A stretch of DNA of 64,000 nt from Streptomyces sp. SID8374 (GTDB taxonomy: Bacteria; Actinomycetota; Actinomycetes; Streptomycetales; Streptomycetaceae). Position 1 is the first letter of the stretch. Every line of letters starts with the position of its first letter. The notes beneath the pieces were generated by a model. That model ran no database searches and was not told the origin of the DNA. It saw nothing but the letters and a program-made list of their open reading frames with translations. The stretch lies in the NCBI RefSeq assembly GCF_009865135.1, contig NZ_WWGH01000001.1:4092001-4156000 (forward strand). Reading direction: 5' to 3'. The translations under genes were made by a program, and so were the position numbers. Positions 48,012-57,188 of this stretch are shown one piece after another.

Positions 48012-48776
48012 ATGACGACGCCACCCACGCAGCCGACCCCCGCCGAGCTGCTCCGCTCCTTCGCCCGCACCCGCGCCTCGCTGGACGGCGAGGAGGTCAC
48101 GTACTGGTGGTCGGGGGACGTGTACTCCTGGGCCCCCGACGAGCCCTACCAGCGCCTCTTCGGCTTCGAGGGGCTCAACGTCGCCCGCCTGGTCCAGGAC
48201 GTCGAGGCCGGGCCGGACGCGTACCAACTGCTCACCCGGGAAGCCGCGTTCTACCTGGACCCCACCACCCGCGAGATCCTGGAGACCTGGCAGGACCGGC
48301 CGGTGGTGCACGTCTGGAACGACCCGGCCAACCAGAAGTGGCGCCCCTTCCCGATCCCCACGACCGAGCTCGGCGGCCAGGTCTGCTTCAGCCTGGAGAT
48401 CCCGCTCGCCTACCCGTCGCCGCTGCCGGTGGCCCAGTACCCGGAGCACTCGGCCGGCGACACCTACAAGGCGCTGGAGCTCTTCCAGTTCTTCGCCGAC
48501 CGCGCGGACCTGGCCGGACCGGCGCCCAGCGTCCCGGCCACCATGTCGTGGTCGCGGATGTCGCCGTGGCTGCCGTGGATGGCCCAGGGGCAGCGGCCCG
48601 GCGGGCTCACCTTCCACTGCCGGGGCCGCAAGCTGGGCTCGTACGACGAAGTCCCGGAGCGGACCCGTACGTACATCGCGGACCACCAGCCGGAGTTCGC
48701 CCACGCCCCGGAGGAGTGGAGCGAGCCCAACGAGACCAGCTGGACGTACTTCCGCAAGCTCCACCCGGTGCCGTGA
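48012..48776 (+). CDS. DUF1838 family protein
   Basis: 254-residue protein. The segments WWSGDVYSWAPDEPYQRLFGFEGLNVARLV, LLTREAAFYLDPTTREILETWQDRPVVHVWNDPANQKWRPF and LTFHCRGRKLGSYDEVPERTRTYIADHQPEF match the DUF1838 pattern of uncharacterised proteins. No signal peptide is seen, although relatives can be exported. The ATG at 48012 has no ribosome site, so leaderless translation is possible. Its stop codon is within a direct repeat that continues downstream. Unknown function. Confidence 0.8.
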   Translation: MTTPPTQPTPAELLRSFARTRASLDGEEVTYWWSGDVYSWAPDEPYQRLFGFEGLNVARLVQDVEAGPDAYQLLTREAAFYLDPTTREILETWQDRPVVHVWNDPANQKWRPFPIPTTELGGQVCFSLEIPLAYPSPLPVAQYPEHSAGDTYKALELFQFFADRADLAGPAPSVPATMSWSRMSPWLPWMAQGQRPGGLTFHCRGRKLGSYDEVPERTRTYIADHQPEFAHAPEEWSEPNETSWTYFRKLHPVP

Positions 48777-48867
48777 GCGGTCGCTCCCGCAAGCGCCGGC
48801 CGGTGCGGTGAGCAGTCGCTCCCGCAAGTTCCCCGGCGAGGTGAGCAGTCAAGCCGCGTACCCCGGC
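48766..48867. repeat. Three imperfect direct repeats of 30-37 bp
   Basis: Units at 48766-48800, 48801-48837 and 48838-48867 share GGTGNNGTGAGCNGTC and CGCTCCCGCAAG segments. The first unit contains the DUF1838 stop codon. Confidence 0.7.
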
Positions 48868-49086
48868 CGGCGCCGTCGACTCGCGCATTCCGCCCCGAAG
48901 GTGTGGGCTGGGACACAAAAGGGAGTGCGGTCCTCCGGGATGGGCAGCAGCCTCGTACGAGCAGTTCGGGTCGACACGCCGTACCGGGTTGTGAGCGGGA
49001 CATCTCACCATCTGGTAAGGACGGGTCGATTCCGGACTGCTCGTTAAACTGAGCCGACCGCAGTAATGACTGAGCGAGGAGCGCAC
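48868..49086 (+). promoter_or_regulatory. Upstream region of lysC
   Basis: Gene-free stretch between the direct repeats and lysC. It should contain the lysC promoter; no clear -35/-10 pair is evident. A GAGGAG ribosome site precedes GTG 49087. Confidence 0.4.
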
Positions 49087-50358
49087 GTGGGCCTTGTCGT
49101 GCAGAAGTACGGAGGCTCCTCCGTAGCCGATGCCGAGGGCATCAAGCGGGTCGCCAAGCGAGTCGTCGACGCCAAGAGGAACGGCAACCAGGTGGTTGTC
49201 GTGGTGTCCGCGATGGGCGACACGACGGACGAGTTGATAGATCTCGCCGAGCAGGTGTCTCCGATGCCTACCGGCCGGGAATTCGACATGCTGCTGACCG
49301 CGGGTGAGCGGATCTCCATGGCCCTGCTGGCGATGGCGATCAAAAACCTGGGCCACGAGGCCCAGTCGTTCACGGGCAGCCAGGCCGGTGTCATCACCGA
49401 CTCGGTCCACAACAAAGCGCGCATCATCGACGTCACGCCGGGCCGCATCCGGACCTCGATCGACGAGGGCAACATCGCCATCGTCGCCGGGTTCCAGGGC
49501 GTGAGCCAGGAGGGCAAGAACATCACCACCCTCGGCCGCGGCGGGTCGGACACGACCGCCGTCGCGCTGGCCGCCGCGCTGGACGCCGAGGTCTGTGAGA
49601 TCTACACGGACGTCGACGGCGTCTTCACCGCGGACCCCCGGGTCGTGAAGAAGGCGAAGAAGATCGACTGGATCTCCTTCGAGGACATGCTGGAGCTGGC
49701 CGCGTCCGGCTCCAAGGTGCTGCTGCACCGCTGCGTCGAGTACGCACGCCGTTACAACATCCCGATCCACGTCCGCTCGTCCTTCTCCGGACTGCGCGGA
49801 ACCTGGGTCAGCAACGAGCCGCAAGGGGACCAGAAGGTGGAGCACGCGATCATCTCCGGAGTCGCCCACGACGTCTCGGAGGCCAAGGTCACCGTCGTCG
49901 GCGTCCCGGACAAGCCGGGCGAGGCGGCCGCGATCTTCCGCGCCATCGCCAACGCCGAGGTCAACATCGACATGGTGGTGCAGAACGTCTCCGCCGCGTC
50001 GACCGGCCTGACGGACATCTCCTTCACCCTCCCCAAGTCCGAGGGCCGCAAGGCCATCGACGCCCTGGAGCGGGCCAAGGGCCCCATCGGCTTCGAGTCG
50101 CTGCGCTACGACGACCAGATCGCCAAGATCTCCCTGGTCGGCGCCGGTATGAAGACCAACCCGGGCGTCACCGCCGGCTTCTTCGAGGCGCTGTCCGACG
50201 CGGGCGTGAACATCGAACTCATCTCGACATCCGAGATCCGCATCTCGGTGGTCACGCGTGCCGACGACGTCAACGAGGCCGTGCGCGCCGTGCACACCGC
50301 CTTCGGCCTCGACAGCGACTCCGACGAGGCCGTCGTCTACGGGGGCACCGGCCGATGA
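49087..50358 (+). CDS. lysC: Aspartokinase
   Basis: 423-residue enzyme that phosphorylates L-aspartate, the first step to lysine, threonine, methionine and diaminopimelate. The kinase domain starts VVQKYGGSSVADAEGIKRVAKRVV and includes GRGGSDTTAVALAAALDAEVCEIYTDVDGVFTADPR; two ACT domains follow (from about residue 265: VTVVGVPDKPGEAAAIFRAIANAEVNIDMV and LVGAGMKTNPGVTAGFFEALSDAGVNIELIS), giving feedback regulation. GTG 49087 has GAGGAGC upstream. It overlaps asd by 4 bp (ATGA). An internal start for a smaller beta subunit, known in this family, is possible but not marked. Confidence 0.97.
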   Translation: MGLVVQKYGGSSVADAEGIKRVAKRVVDAKRNGNQVVVVVSAMGDTTDELIDLAEQVSPMPTGREFDMLLTAGERISMALLAMAIKNLGHEAQSFTGSQAGVITDSVHNKARIIDVTPGRIRTSIDEGNIAIVAGFQGVSQEGKNITTLGRGGSDTTAVALAAALDAEVCEIYTDVDGVFTADPRVVKKAKKIDWISFEDMLELAASGSKVLLHRCVEYARRYNIPIHVRSSFSGLRGTWVSNEPQGDQKVEHAIISGVAHDVSEAKVTVVGVPDKPGEAAAIFRAIANAEVNIDMVVQNVSAASTGLTDISFTLPKSEGRKAIDALERAKGPIGFESLRYDDQIAKISLVGAGMKTNPGVTAGFFEALSDAGVNIELISTSEIRISVVTRADDVNEAVRAVHTAFGLDSDSDEAVVYGGTGR

Positions 50359-51428
50359 CCGCCCGCCGCCCTTCGCTCGCGGTCGTCGGTGCGACCGGGG
50401 CGATCGGCGGCGTCATGCTCCGGATCCTCTCGCAGCACGCGGACGTCTGGGGCGAGGTCAGACTCGTCGCCTCACCGCGCTCGGCCGGCCGGAAGCTGGT
50501 CGTGCGCGGTGAGGAGACCGAGGTGCTCGCGCTCGTCGAGGACGTGTTCGACGGCGTGGACGTGGCCCTCTTCCTGGTACCGGACGCCGTGTCCGCCCAC
50601 TGGGCACCGATCGCCGCGTCCAAGGGCGCCGTGGTCGTCGACGACTCGGCGGCCTTCCGGCTGGACGACGACGTACCGCTGGTCGTCCCGGAGATCAACC
50701 CGCACGCCGCCCGGCTCAGACCCCGTGGCATCGTCGCCTCCCCGAACTGCACCACGCTGTCGCTGATCGTCGCGGTCGGCGCACTGCACGCGGAATTCGG
50801 GCTGCGCGAACTGATCGTCTCCTCCTACCAGGCGGTCAGCGCCGCGGGCCGCGACGGCGTCAGGGCCCTGCGCGAACAGCTGTCGCTGGTGGCCGGTACG
50901 GAGCTGGGCACCCACCCCGGTGACGTACGCCGGGCCCTGGGCGACGACGCCGGTACGGCCGACAGCCCGTTCGCCGCGCCCGTCGCCCTGAACGTCGTGC
51001 CGTGGGCCGGTACGGACGCCGGGGGCGGCTGGTCCTCCGAGGAGCTCGCGATCCGCGAGGAGACCCGCAAGGTGCTGGCCCTGCCGGGGCTGAAGACCAC
51101 CGCGACCTGCGTGTACGTCCCCGTCATCGCGACGCACTCCATGTCCGTCCACGCGCGCTTCGAGAACGAGGTAGCCGTCGACCGGGCCCACGAGATCCTG
51201 GCGACCGCACCGGGCGTCGTCCTCTTCGACAGCCCGGCGTCCGGGGATTTCCCGACCCCGTCGGATGTGGTGGGCACCGATCCCACCTGGGTCGGCCGGG
51301 TACGGCGTTCGATGGACGACCCCCGGGCCCTGGAAATGTTCATTTGCGGCGATAATCTCCGTAAAGGTGCGGCTTTGAACGTCGCACAGATCGCGGAATC
51401 GGTGGCTGCGGAAATCACCGTGGCCTGA
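50355..51428 (+). CDS. asd: Aspartate-semialdehyde dehydrogenase
   Basis: 357-residue enzyme that reduces aspartyl phosphate to aspartate semialdehyde using NADPH, following aspartokinase. SLAVVGATGAIGGVMLRILSQH is the nucleotide-binding motif and ASPNCTT the catalytic-Cys motif, with Cys132. The active-site His is expected in the ATHSMSVHARFENEV segment. Co-translated with lysC, giving a two-gene lysC-asd operon. Its end marks a 308-bp gap before a sigma-factor gene. Confidence 0.96.
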   Translation: MTARRPSLAVVGATGAIGGVMLRILSQHADVWGEVRLVASPRSAGRKLVVRGEETEVLALVEDVFDGVDVALFLVPDAVSAHWAPIAASKGAVVVDDSAAFRLDDDVPLVVPEINPHAARLRPRGIVASPNCTTLSLIVAVGALHAEFGLRELIVSSYQAVSAAGRDGVRALREQLSLVAGTELGTHPGDVRRALGDDAGTADSPFAAPVALNVVPWAGTDAGGGWSSEELAIREETRKVLALPGLKTTATCVYVPVIATHSMSVHARFENEVAVDRAHEILATAPGVVLFDSPASGDFPTPSDVVGTDPTWVGRVRRSMDDPRALEMFICGDNLRKGAALNVAQIAESVAAEITVA

Positions 51429-51736
51429 GCAAAGCCGTTCCGCCCTGCTCACCCCGCGGATTGATCGAACCTGTTTTGTAGGATCTGTGAACGCCCTATG
51501 AGCAATTACCTGGTCTGAACCTCTTGAGCTGGGGCGTTGTCATATCCGACGATGATCTCCCGGCCTTCTGCAACCGCACGTCGGCCGGGCAGCGTCTATG
51601 CCGTGACTTCTTGCGTGACGGGACGCATTTACGGGGCATTTGGGGAAGAGCAGGTACGTATGAGGGCATGTCGCACAGCGCTGAACGTGGCGCCGTACGC
51701 GTACAACCCTGACGGGGGGCAGCGTGTCCAACAGGC
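51429..51736. other. Intergenic gap, no gene seen
   Basis: Moderately AT-richer DNA between asd and the SigE-family gene. It should contain that gene's promoter, but no clear ECF-type (GGAACTT) or vegetative boxes are visible. Confidence 0.45.
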
Positions 51737-52399
51737 GTGGCAGAGGTTCTCGACATCACAGTGGTGGGCCCGTTGCGAGGCGCGACCGTGCGTCCGCTCC
51801 GGCGGCCCCGCGCGCCCGGCGGCATGCCGGTGATCGCGCCCATGCCCGCTGCACGCCCGGCCCAGCTGCCCTCGCAGCGCGGGGGTGCTGACGAGACGGT
51901 GGCAGCAGGAACCACGGTCGACCACCTCACCGAGACCTACCGCGCCCACTACCGTTCGCTGCTCGGCCTCGCGGCCCTGCTGCTGGACGACACCGCGTCC
52001 TGCGAGGACGTGGTGCAGGAGGCGTTCATCCGCGTGCACTCCGCGCGCAACCGCGTCCGGGAGCCCGAGAAGACCCTCGCCTACCTCCGCCAGACCGTCG
52101 TCAACCTCTCGCGCTCCGCGCTGCGCCGCCGCATCCTCGGGCTCAAGCTGCTCTCCAAGCCGATGCCGGACATGGCGAGCGCGGAGGAAGGCGCCTACGA
52201 CCAGCTGGAGCGGGACGCCCTGATCAAGGCCATGAAAGGGCTCCAGCGACGCCAGCGCGAGGTGCTGGTGCTGCGGTACTTCGCGGATATGACGGAGGCC
52301 CAGGTCGCGGAGACGCTGGGAATTTCGCTGGGCTCGGTGAAGGCGTACGGCTCACGCGGAATCGCGGCGCTGCGCGTCGTGATGGAGGCCCAGACATGA
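51737..52399 (+). CDS. SigE-family RNA polymerase sigma factor
   Basis: 220-residue ECF-type sigma factor of the SigE (SigE family, TIGR-type) group. The N-terminal 55 residues (PRAPGGMPVIAPMPAARPAQLPSQ) are Pro/Ala rich and poorly conserved; region 2 is LTETYRAHYRSLLGLAALLLDDTASCEDVVQEAFIRVHSARNRVREPEKTLAYLRQTVVNLSRS; region 4 is LQRRQREVLVLRYFADMTEAQVAETLGISLGSVKAYGSRGIAAL. GTG 51737 is a guess, since no ribosome site is clear and the true start may be later. The stop overlaps the next gene by 4 bp. Confidence 0.88.
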   Translation: MAEVLDITVVGPLRGATVRPLRRPRAPGGMPVIAPMPAARPAQLPSQRGGADETVAAGTTVDHLTETYRAHYRSLLGLAALLLDDTASCEDVVQEAFIRVHSARNRVREPEKTLAYLRQTVVNLSRSALRRRILGLKLLSKPMPDMASAEEGAYDQLERDALIKAMKGLQRRQREVLVLRYFADMTEAQVAETLGISLGSVKAYGSRGIAALRVVMEAQT

Positions 52400-54168
52400 G
52401 CGGGCCCGAGCAGCACCGGCACGAGCACAGGCACGAGAATGACCCGACGGGAAACGGAATTGTGAACCACGGGCCGGAGAAGACTCCGCACACCGATCCG
52501 GACCGACCGGACGGTCCGGGCAACCGACCGGACGGGCTGGACGGCCCGGACGGTACGCAGGACGAGAGCGCCCCCAGCGAGCCGGACGAGAGCCTGGAAC
52601 CCGGGCCGTCACCCGTGCCGCCGAGAGCGGACGGGGACGGCGACAGCGCCGGGGCCGATGCCGACGGCAGTGCTGGGGGCGCGGCTGACGGCGGCGGCGA
52701 TGGGGCTGAGGGCGGCGGCAGTGCTGTGGGCGGTGCCGACGGCGGCGGCGACGGGGCTGATGGGGCCGGGGAGCTCCGAGCGGCCGACGCGGTCCGCGCG
52801 CACGCGGATCGTCCGGGCCCTGCCGACTCCGGCGACCCCGCAGGTACGCTCACCGACCTCTTCGGCGGCGGCAGGGGCATCCGAGGCGGCCGAGGCGGCC
52901 GAGGCGGATCCGCTGACGGCTCCGGGAGCGGTGGTGGCTCCGGCCTCGGTGACGGCTCCGGGAGCGGTGATGGCCTCGGCCTCGGTGACGGCCCGCGGAG
53001 CGGTGAGGGCTTCGGTAGAGGTGGTGGCGCCGGCCTCGGTGACGGCCCGGGGAGCGGTGACGGCTTCGGCCGCGGTGGCGGTAGCGGTGGTGGCGCCGGT
53101 GCCGGCTTCAGCGCCGGTGGCGGCCTCGGCACCGCTGACGGCCCCGGCCCCGGCCTCGGCGGTATGGACGGCGAGCTGGACGAGGTGGCCCTGCGCCGGA
53201 TGCTGCACGGAGCGGTCGGAGGCCTCGAACCCTCCGACCGGACCCTGGAGCACCTGCAACGCGCAGTGCCCGCACGGCGCGCCCGCCGACGACAGGCCGG
53301 CGTCGGCGCGGCCGCGGCGGCGCTGCTGATCGGCACCGCCGTCCCCGCCTTCGTACACGTGGCGAACTCGGACGGCCCCTCCACCGCGCTCCCCGCCATC
53401 GCCGGACACGGCGAGCAGGCGCAGGGTGGCAACGGGGAGGAGACCGGCCCCCAGGCACCCGGCGGCCGGAGCGTGGAGCCCACCGACCAGGAGAGCCGGG
53501 GCGGCGACGGTGAACCGGACCCTTCCGGCTCCCCCTCGTCGGACCGTGCCGAGGACCCGGAGGGCGGTGGAGCGACGGGCGGTGCCTCCGCGCCGCCGCA
53601 CGTGGACCTCGCCTCCCTGCCGGTCTGCGACCCGGGCCAGCTCGGCGTCGCCTCCGCGGGGGCGGGCTCCCCGGGCGCCGACGGCACGGTGTACGGCAGC
53701 TTCAGGATCGCGAACGTCTCCGGTACGGACTGCACGGTCAGCAGCAACGGCACCGTCGGCTTCACCGCCCTCGGCGCGGCGGACCCGCTCAAGATCAATG
53801 TGGTCCAGCACACGGCGGGCGACGCGGCCCCCGGCCTGCCCGACCCCTCGCAGGAGCCGGGCACGGTGCTGCTGAAGCCCTCCATGGCCTACGAGGTTCA
53901 GTTCGCCTGGGTGCCGGCCGACACCTGCCCGGCCGTGCCCCCCTCACCCAGCCCCACCCCGTCGTCGGACGGCACCGGGGGATCGACGGGCGAGAGCTCC
54001 GGCCAGTCCGGCACCGACACACAGTCGCTGCACCAGGACGGCGGCACGGCGGACGGCAGCATCGCCGTGACGCACACCCCGGAGACGGGCGCACCGACGG
54101 CCGAGACGAAGATCAACAACGCCTGCTCGGGCACGATCTACCGGACGGGAGTCCTGCCCACCTCGTAA
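52396..54168 (+). CDS. Large low-complexity single-TM protein coupled to the SigE-type sigma factor
   Basis: 590-residue protein. Residues 1-255 are nearly all Gly/Asp/Ser/Arg repeats (for example GSGSGDGLGLGDGPRSGEGF) and would lie in the cytosol. A short conserved part follows (LDEVALRRMLHGAVGGLEPSDRTLEHLQRAVPARRARRRQ, about 258-298), then a transmembrane helix (GVGAAAAALLIGTAVPAFVHV, about 300-320) and a Ser/Gly/Pro-rich exterior with a Cys-containing domain (LPVCDPGQLGVAS, GSFRIANVSGTDCTV, WVPADTCPAV) of DUF4232-like type. The ATGA overlap with the sigma gene suggests an anti-sigma-like or sensor role. Confidence 0.75.
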   Translation: MSGPEQHRHEHRHENDPTGNGIVNHGPEKTPHTDPDRPDGPGNRPDGLDGPDGTQDESAPSEPDESLEPGPSPVPPRADGDGDSAGADADGSAGGAADGGGDGAEGGGSAVGGADGGGDGADGAGELRAADAVRAHADRPGPADSGDPAGTLTDLFGGGRGIRGGRGGRGGSADGSGSGGGSGLGDGSGSGDGLGLGDGPRSGEGFGRGGGAGLGDGPGSGDGFGRGGGSGGGAGAGFSAGGGLGTADGPGPGLGGMDGELDEVALRRMLHGAVGGLEPSDRTLEHLQRAVPARRARRRQAGVGAAAAALLIGTAVPAFVHVANSDGPSTALPAIAGHGEQAQGGNGEETGPQAPGGRSVEPTDQESRGGDGEPDPSGSPSSDRAEDPEGGGATGGASAPPHVDLASLPVCDPGQLGVASAGAGSPGADGTVYGSFRIANVSGTDCTVSSNGTVGFTALGAADPLKINVVQHTAGDAAPGLPDPSQEPGTVLLKPSMAYEVQFAWVPADTCPAVPPSPSPTPSSDGTGGSTGESSGQSGTDTQSLHQDGGTADGSIAVTHTPETGAPTAETKINNACSGTIYRTGVLPTS

Positions 54169-54243
54169 CTCAGCCGAACCCGGGACGGCGACAATCCCAC
54201 TCAGTGGCCGTCCCGCCCCGGGACCATTCAGCGGTTGCCCCGC

Positions 54244-55293
54244 CTAGGACCCCTGCGCGGCCGACGAAGAGGCCTCGGCCTTGGAAGCACCGGGGGCCTC
54301 GGGAGCACCAGGGGCACCAGCGGCACCGGGAGCAGCAGCGGCACCGGCAGCACCGGGGGCACCAACGGCACCGGGAGTACCGGAGGCCTCGGCTGCACCG
54401 GGAGCACCGGCGGCACCGGCGGCCTCCCGAGCACCGGGAGCACCGGCGGCCTCCGGAGCATCCCCGCCGCCCTCGCCGCCCCCATGGCCCCCACCGTCCC
54501 CACCGTCCCCGCCCTCCGGGACCAGCCCGAGGGCGACATCGCGGACGGCTTCGGCCTCGCGGCGGACCAGCCGGAACCACATGAAGAGCACGAAGCCGGC
54601 GAAGACGAACCACTCGCCCGTGTACCCCAGGTTCTGGAACGCCTTCAGATCGAGTCCGCTGCCCTGCGGAGCCGCGGCGGGCACCGGCTTCATCGCGTCG
54701 TCCGGGCCGGTCGCACCGCCCGCCTCCGTCTCCGGAAGCGTCACCCAGGCGTCGTACACGTCGTAGTCGACCAGGTTCACCAGGGACGCGGCGCTGATCA
54801 TGCCGAGCTGGCCCTCGGGGAGCCCGCCCCGGGTGTTGACGCCGTCGCTGTGGATGTTCTCGGAGGCCTGGAGGTCCCCGGTCACGGTGACTTCGCCCTG
54901 CGGCGCGGCGGGCACCCGGGCCTCGCTCGCGGAACCGGGCAGCCAGCCTCGTACCACCGGCAGAGCCTTGCCGCTGTCCGTACGCAGGAGGGTCAGGACA
55001 TAGAAGCCCTGGCGGTCGTCCAGTTCACGGCCGGGCACCAGGAACTGGTCGGCGTACGTCCCGGTCGCCGTGGCCGGCCGACCGGACGTCACCTTGTCGA
55101 CGGGCAGCAGCTCGTCCAGCGGTTCGGCGGCCCGAGTGCTCGGATCGGGCTGCTTCGCCGCCTGCTCGTGCGACTGCACACGGTCCTCGAAGCGGCCGAG
55201 CTGCCAGGTGCCCATGAACACGCAGAACGGGATGGCCAGCACGACGAAGAGGTTGATCCCCCACCATCGCGGGGTCAGCAGGAACCGATACAC
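54244..55293 (-). CDS. SURF1 family cytochrome oxidase assembly protein
   Basis: 349-residue membrane protein. SURF1 members assist assembly of cytochrome c oxidase, probably haem insertion. N-terminal transmembrane helix WWGINLFVVLAIPFCVFMGTWQLGRFEDR, central extracytoplasmic part (VTGRPATATGTYADQFLVPGRELDDRQGFYVLTLLRTDSGKALPVVRGWLPG, TVTGDLQASENIHSD) and a second helix (WFVFAGFVLFMWFRLVRREAEAVRDV) are typical. The last 75 residues are added: a Gly/Ala/Pro collagen-like tail with units such as AGAPGA and EASGTPGA, absent from standard members. Convergent with the sigma-partner gene upstream. Confidence 0.88.
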   Translation of the reverse strand: MYRFLLTPRWWGINLFVVLAIPFCVFMGTWQLGRFEDRVQSHEQAAKQPDPSTRAAEPLDELLPVDKVTSGRPATATGTYADQFLVPGRELDDRQGFYVLTLLRTDSGKALPVVRGWLPGSASEARVPAAPQGEVTVTGDLQASENIHSDGVNTRGGLPEGQLGMISAASLVNLVDYDVYDAWVTLPETEAGGATGPDDAMKPVPAAAPQGSGLDLKAFQNLGYTGEWFVFAGFVLFMWFRLVRREAEAVRDVALGLVPEGGDGGDGGGHGGGEGGGDAPEAAGAPGAREAAGAAGAPGAAEASGTPGAVGAPGAAGAAAAPGAAGAPGAPEAPGASKAEASSSAAQGS

Positions 55294-55310
55294 CCCACCA
55301 AGGTACGGTT

Positions 55311-55336
55311 CCCCGCTCCGCCCTCACGGAGCGGGG
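55311..55336 (-). terminator. Terminator of the S9 peptidase gene
   Basis: Perfect 10-bp GC stem (CCCCGCTCCG with CGGAGCGGGG), 6-nt loop, 20 bp beyond the stop of the peptidase gene and 18 bp before the SURF1 start. Confidence 0.7.
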
Positions 55337-55355
55337 TCGCCCCTTTATCCGCCCC

Positions 55356-57188
55356 TTACGCCCCTAGGACGTTCCCACCCCCCAGGTGCTTCAGGGCGAA
55401 CTCCAGCTCCAGCCGGACCTGCTTGATGCGTTCCTCCACCACGAGCGAGCCGTGACCTGCGTCGTACCGGTAGACCTCGTGCACCGCGCCGCGCGCCGCC
55501 AGCCGGTCCACGTAGTTCTCCACCTGACGGATGGGGCAGCGCGGATCGTTGACGCCCGCCGAGATGTAGACGGGAGCGCGCACCGCGTCGACGTACGTCA
55601 GCGGGGACGAGGCCTCGAACCGCTCGGGCACCTCCTCCGGCGTACCGCCCAGCAGTGTGCGGTCCATCGCCTTCAGGGCCTCCATCTCGTCGTGGTACGC
55701 CGTGACGTAGTCCGCGACCGGCACGGCGGCGAGCCCCAGCGCCCAGGCGTCGGGCTGGGTGCCGAGCCCGAGAAGGGTCAGATAGCCGCCCCATGAGCCC
55801 CCGGCCAGGACCAGGCGCTGCGGGTCCGCGAGCCCGGACTTCACCGACCACTCCCGTACGGCCGCGATGTCCTCCAACTCGATCAGGCCGACCCGGTGCT
55901 TCAACGCGTCCGTCCAGGCGCGGCCGTATCCGGTGGAGCCGCGGTAGTTGACCCGGACGACGGCGAACCCGTGGTCCACCCAGGCGGCGGGCCCGGAGGC
56001 GAAGGCGTCGCTGTCGTGCCAGGTGGGCCCGCCGTGGATCTCGAAGACGGTGGGGAACGGCCCCTCCCCGGCCGGCTTCTGCACGAGGGCGTGGATCCGG
56101 CCGCCCGGCCCCTCCACCCACGCGTCCTCGACCGCGACCGAGGCCGGGGCCTTGGCGCCCGGCGGGTCCAGGACCACCGCGCCGCTCGTCGACCGCACCA
56201 CGGGCGGCTGCGCGGCCGAGGACCACAGGTACTCCACGGTGCCGTCCGGCCGGGCCGTGGCACCGGACACCGTCCCGGCGGGCGTCTCCACGCGCACGGG
56301 CTCCGGAGCCCCCGGCTCGTACCGCCACAGCTCGCTGCGGGCCTCGAAGCTGTGATCGATGAGCAGGGCGGAGCCGTCCGGATACCACTCGGCGCCCACG
56401 TCACCGGGCAGGTCGACGGGGAGCGCGGTCTCCGTACCGGCGACCGGGTCCCAGATCATCGGCTCCCAGCGGCCCCGGCGCTGGTGCCCGACGAGAAGCC
56501 GGGTGTCACCGGCCACCGGCGCGAAGCCCAGCACGGCAAGCCCGAGCTCCTTGGTGCCGCCCTCGGTGTCGTCCAGCTCGGCCACCGTGGAGCCGTCGGG
56601 GCGCACCACGCGGAGGGCGGAGTGCATGGCGTCGCCGTGCTCGGTGTGCTCCAGCGCGATGAGCGTGCCGTCGTAGGACAGGTCCCCGACCCCGGCGGAC
56701 TCGCGGTGCCGGTAGATCTCGATGGCTTCGCCACCACTCCCGTCGCCGCGGCCCGGGGGCGGGACGAGATGGATGGTCGTCCCGTCCTCATCGGTGGAAC
56801 GGCCGATCACCGCGGACCCGTCGCGCCCGATGGCGAGGCCCGCCGGGTAAGAGGGCGCGAGGCCCGGGGCGGCGGGCTCGTCTTCCCCGCCGCCGAAGGG
56901 CTGGCGCATCCACACGCCGAACTCGTCGCCGTCGGTGTCGCTGAACCACCAGATGGCTTCACCGTCCGGCGTCAGCACGCCGTCGGTGGTCCCGTTGGGC
57001 CGGTCGGTCACCTGGCGCTGTCGCCCGCTCGCCCGGTCCCACGCGTACAGCTCGTAGGTCCCGGTGGCGTTGGAGACGAAGAGGGAACGGTCAGGCGCGT
57101 CCTCGGCCCAGTCGGGCAGGGACACCCTGGGCGCGCGGAACCGCTGCTCCCACTCCGGCATGGTCGAGACGTTCTCTGATTCGCTCAT
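55356..57188 (-). CDS. Prolyl oligopeptidase-type S9 serine peptidase
   Basis: 610-residue protein, cytosolic as no signal peptide is visible. The N-terminal beta-propeller (about 25-370: LFVSNATGTYELYAWDRASGRQRQVTDRPNG, LTPDGEAIWWFSDTDGDEFGVWM) restricts access to the C-terminal alpha/beta-hydrolase domain (about 375-610), which has EIHGGPTWHDSD, GGSWGGYLT with nucleophile Ser465, an Asp in GVNDPRCPIRQ and the His in YDAGHGSLV. Such enzymes cleave short peptides, often acyl-aminoacyl ends. The start ATG 57188 is chosen; ATG 57197 is possible. Confidence 0.88.
   Translation of the reverse strand: MSESENVSTMPEWEQRFRAPRVSLPDWAEDAPDRSLFVSNATGTYELYAWDRASGRQRQVTDRPNGTTDGVLTPDGEAIWWFSDTDGDEFGVWMRQPFGGGEDEPAAPGLAPSYPAGLAIGRDGSAVIGRSTDEDGTTIHLVPPPGRGDGSGGEAIEIYRHRESAGVGDLSYDGTLIALEHTEHGDAMHSALRVVRPDGSTVAELDDTEGGTKELGLAVLGFAPVAGDTRLLVGHQRRGRWEPMIWDPVAGTETALPVDLPGDVGAEWYPDGSALLIDHSFEARSELWRYEPGAPEPVRVETPAGTVSGATARPDGTVEYLWSSAAQPPVVRSTSGAVVLDPPGAKAPASVAVEDAWVEGPGGRIHALVQKPAGEGPFPTVFEIHGGPTWHDSDAFASGPAAWVDHGFAVVRVNYRGSTGYGRAWTDALKHRVGLIELEDIAAVREWSVKSGLADPQRLVLAGGSWGGYLTLLGLGTQPDAWALGLAAVPVADYVTAYHDEMEALKAMDRTLLGGTPEEVPERFEASSPLTYVDAVRAPVYISAGVNDPRCPIRQVENYVDRLAARGAVHEVYRYDAGHGSLVVEERIKQVRLELEFALKHLGGGNVLGA

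Noticed and set aside
49304..49504. Internal start for an aspartokinase beta subunit
   Set aside because: Beta subunits are known in the family, but no convincing ribosome site and start codon could be marked within the gene from sequence alone.
51429..51736. Small genes in the gap before the SigE-type gene
   Set aside because: Two short frames exist, but they have no ribosome site or family signature and appear to be chance.
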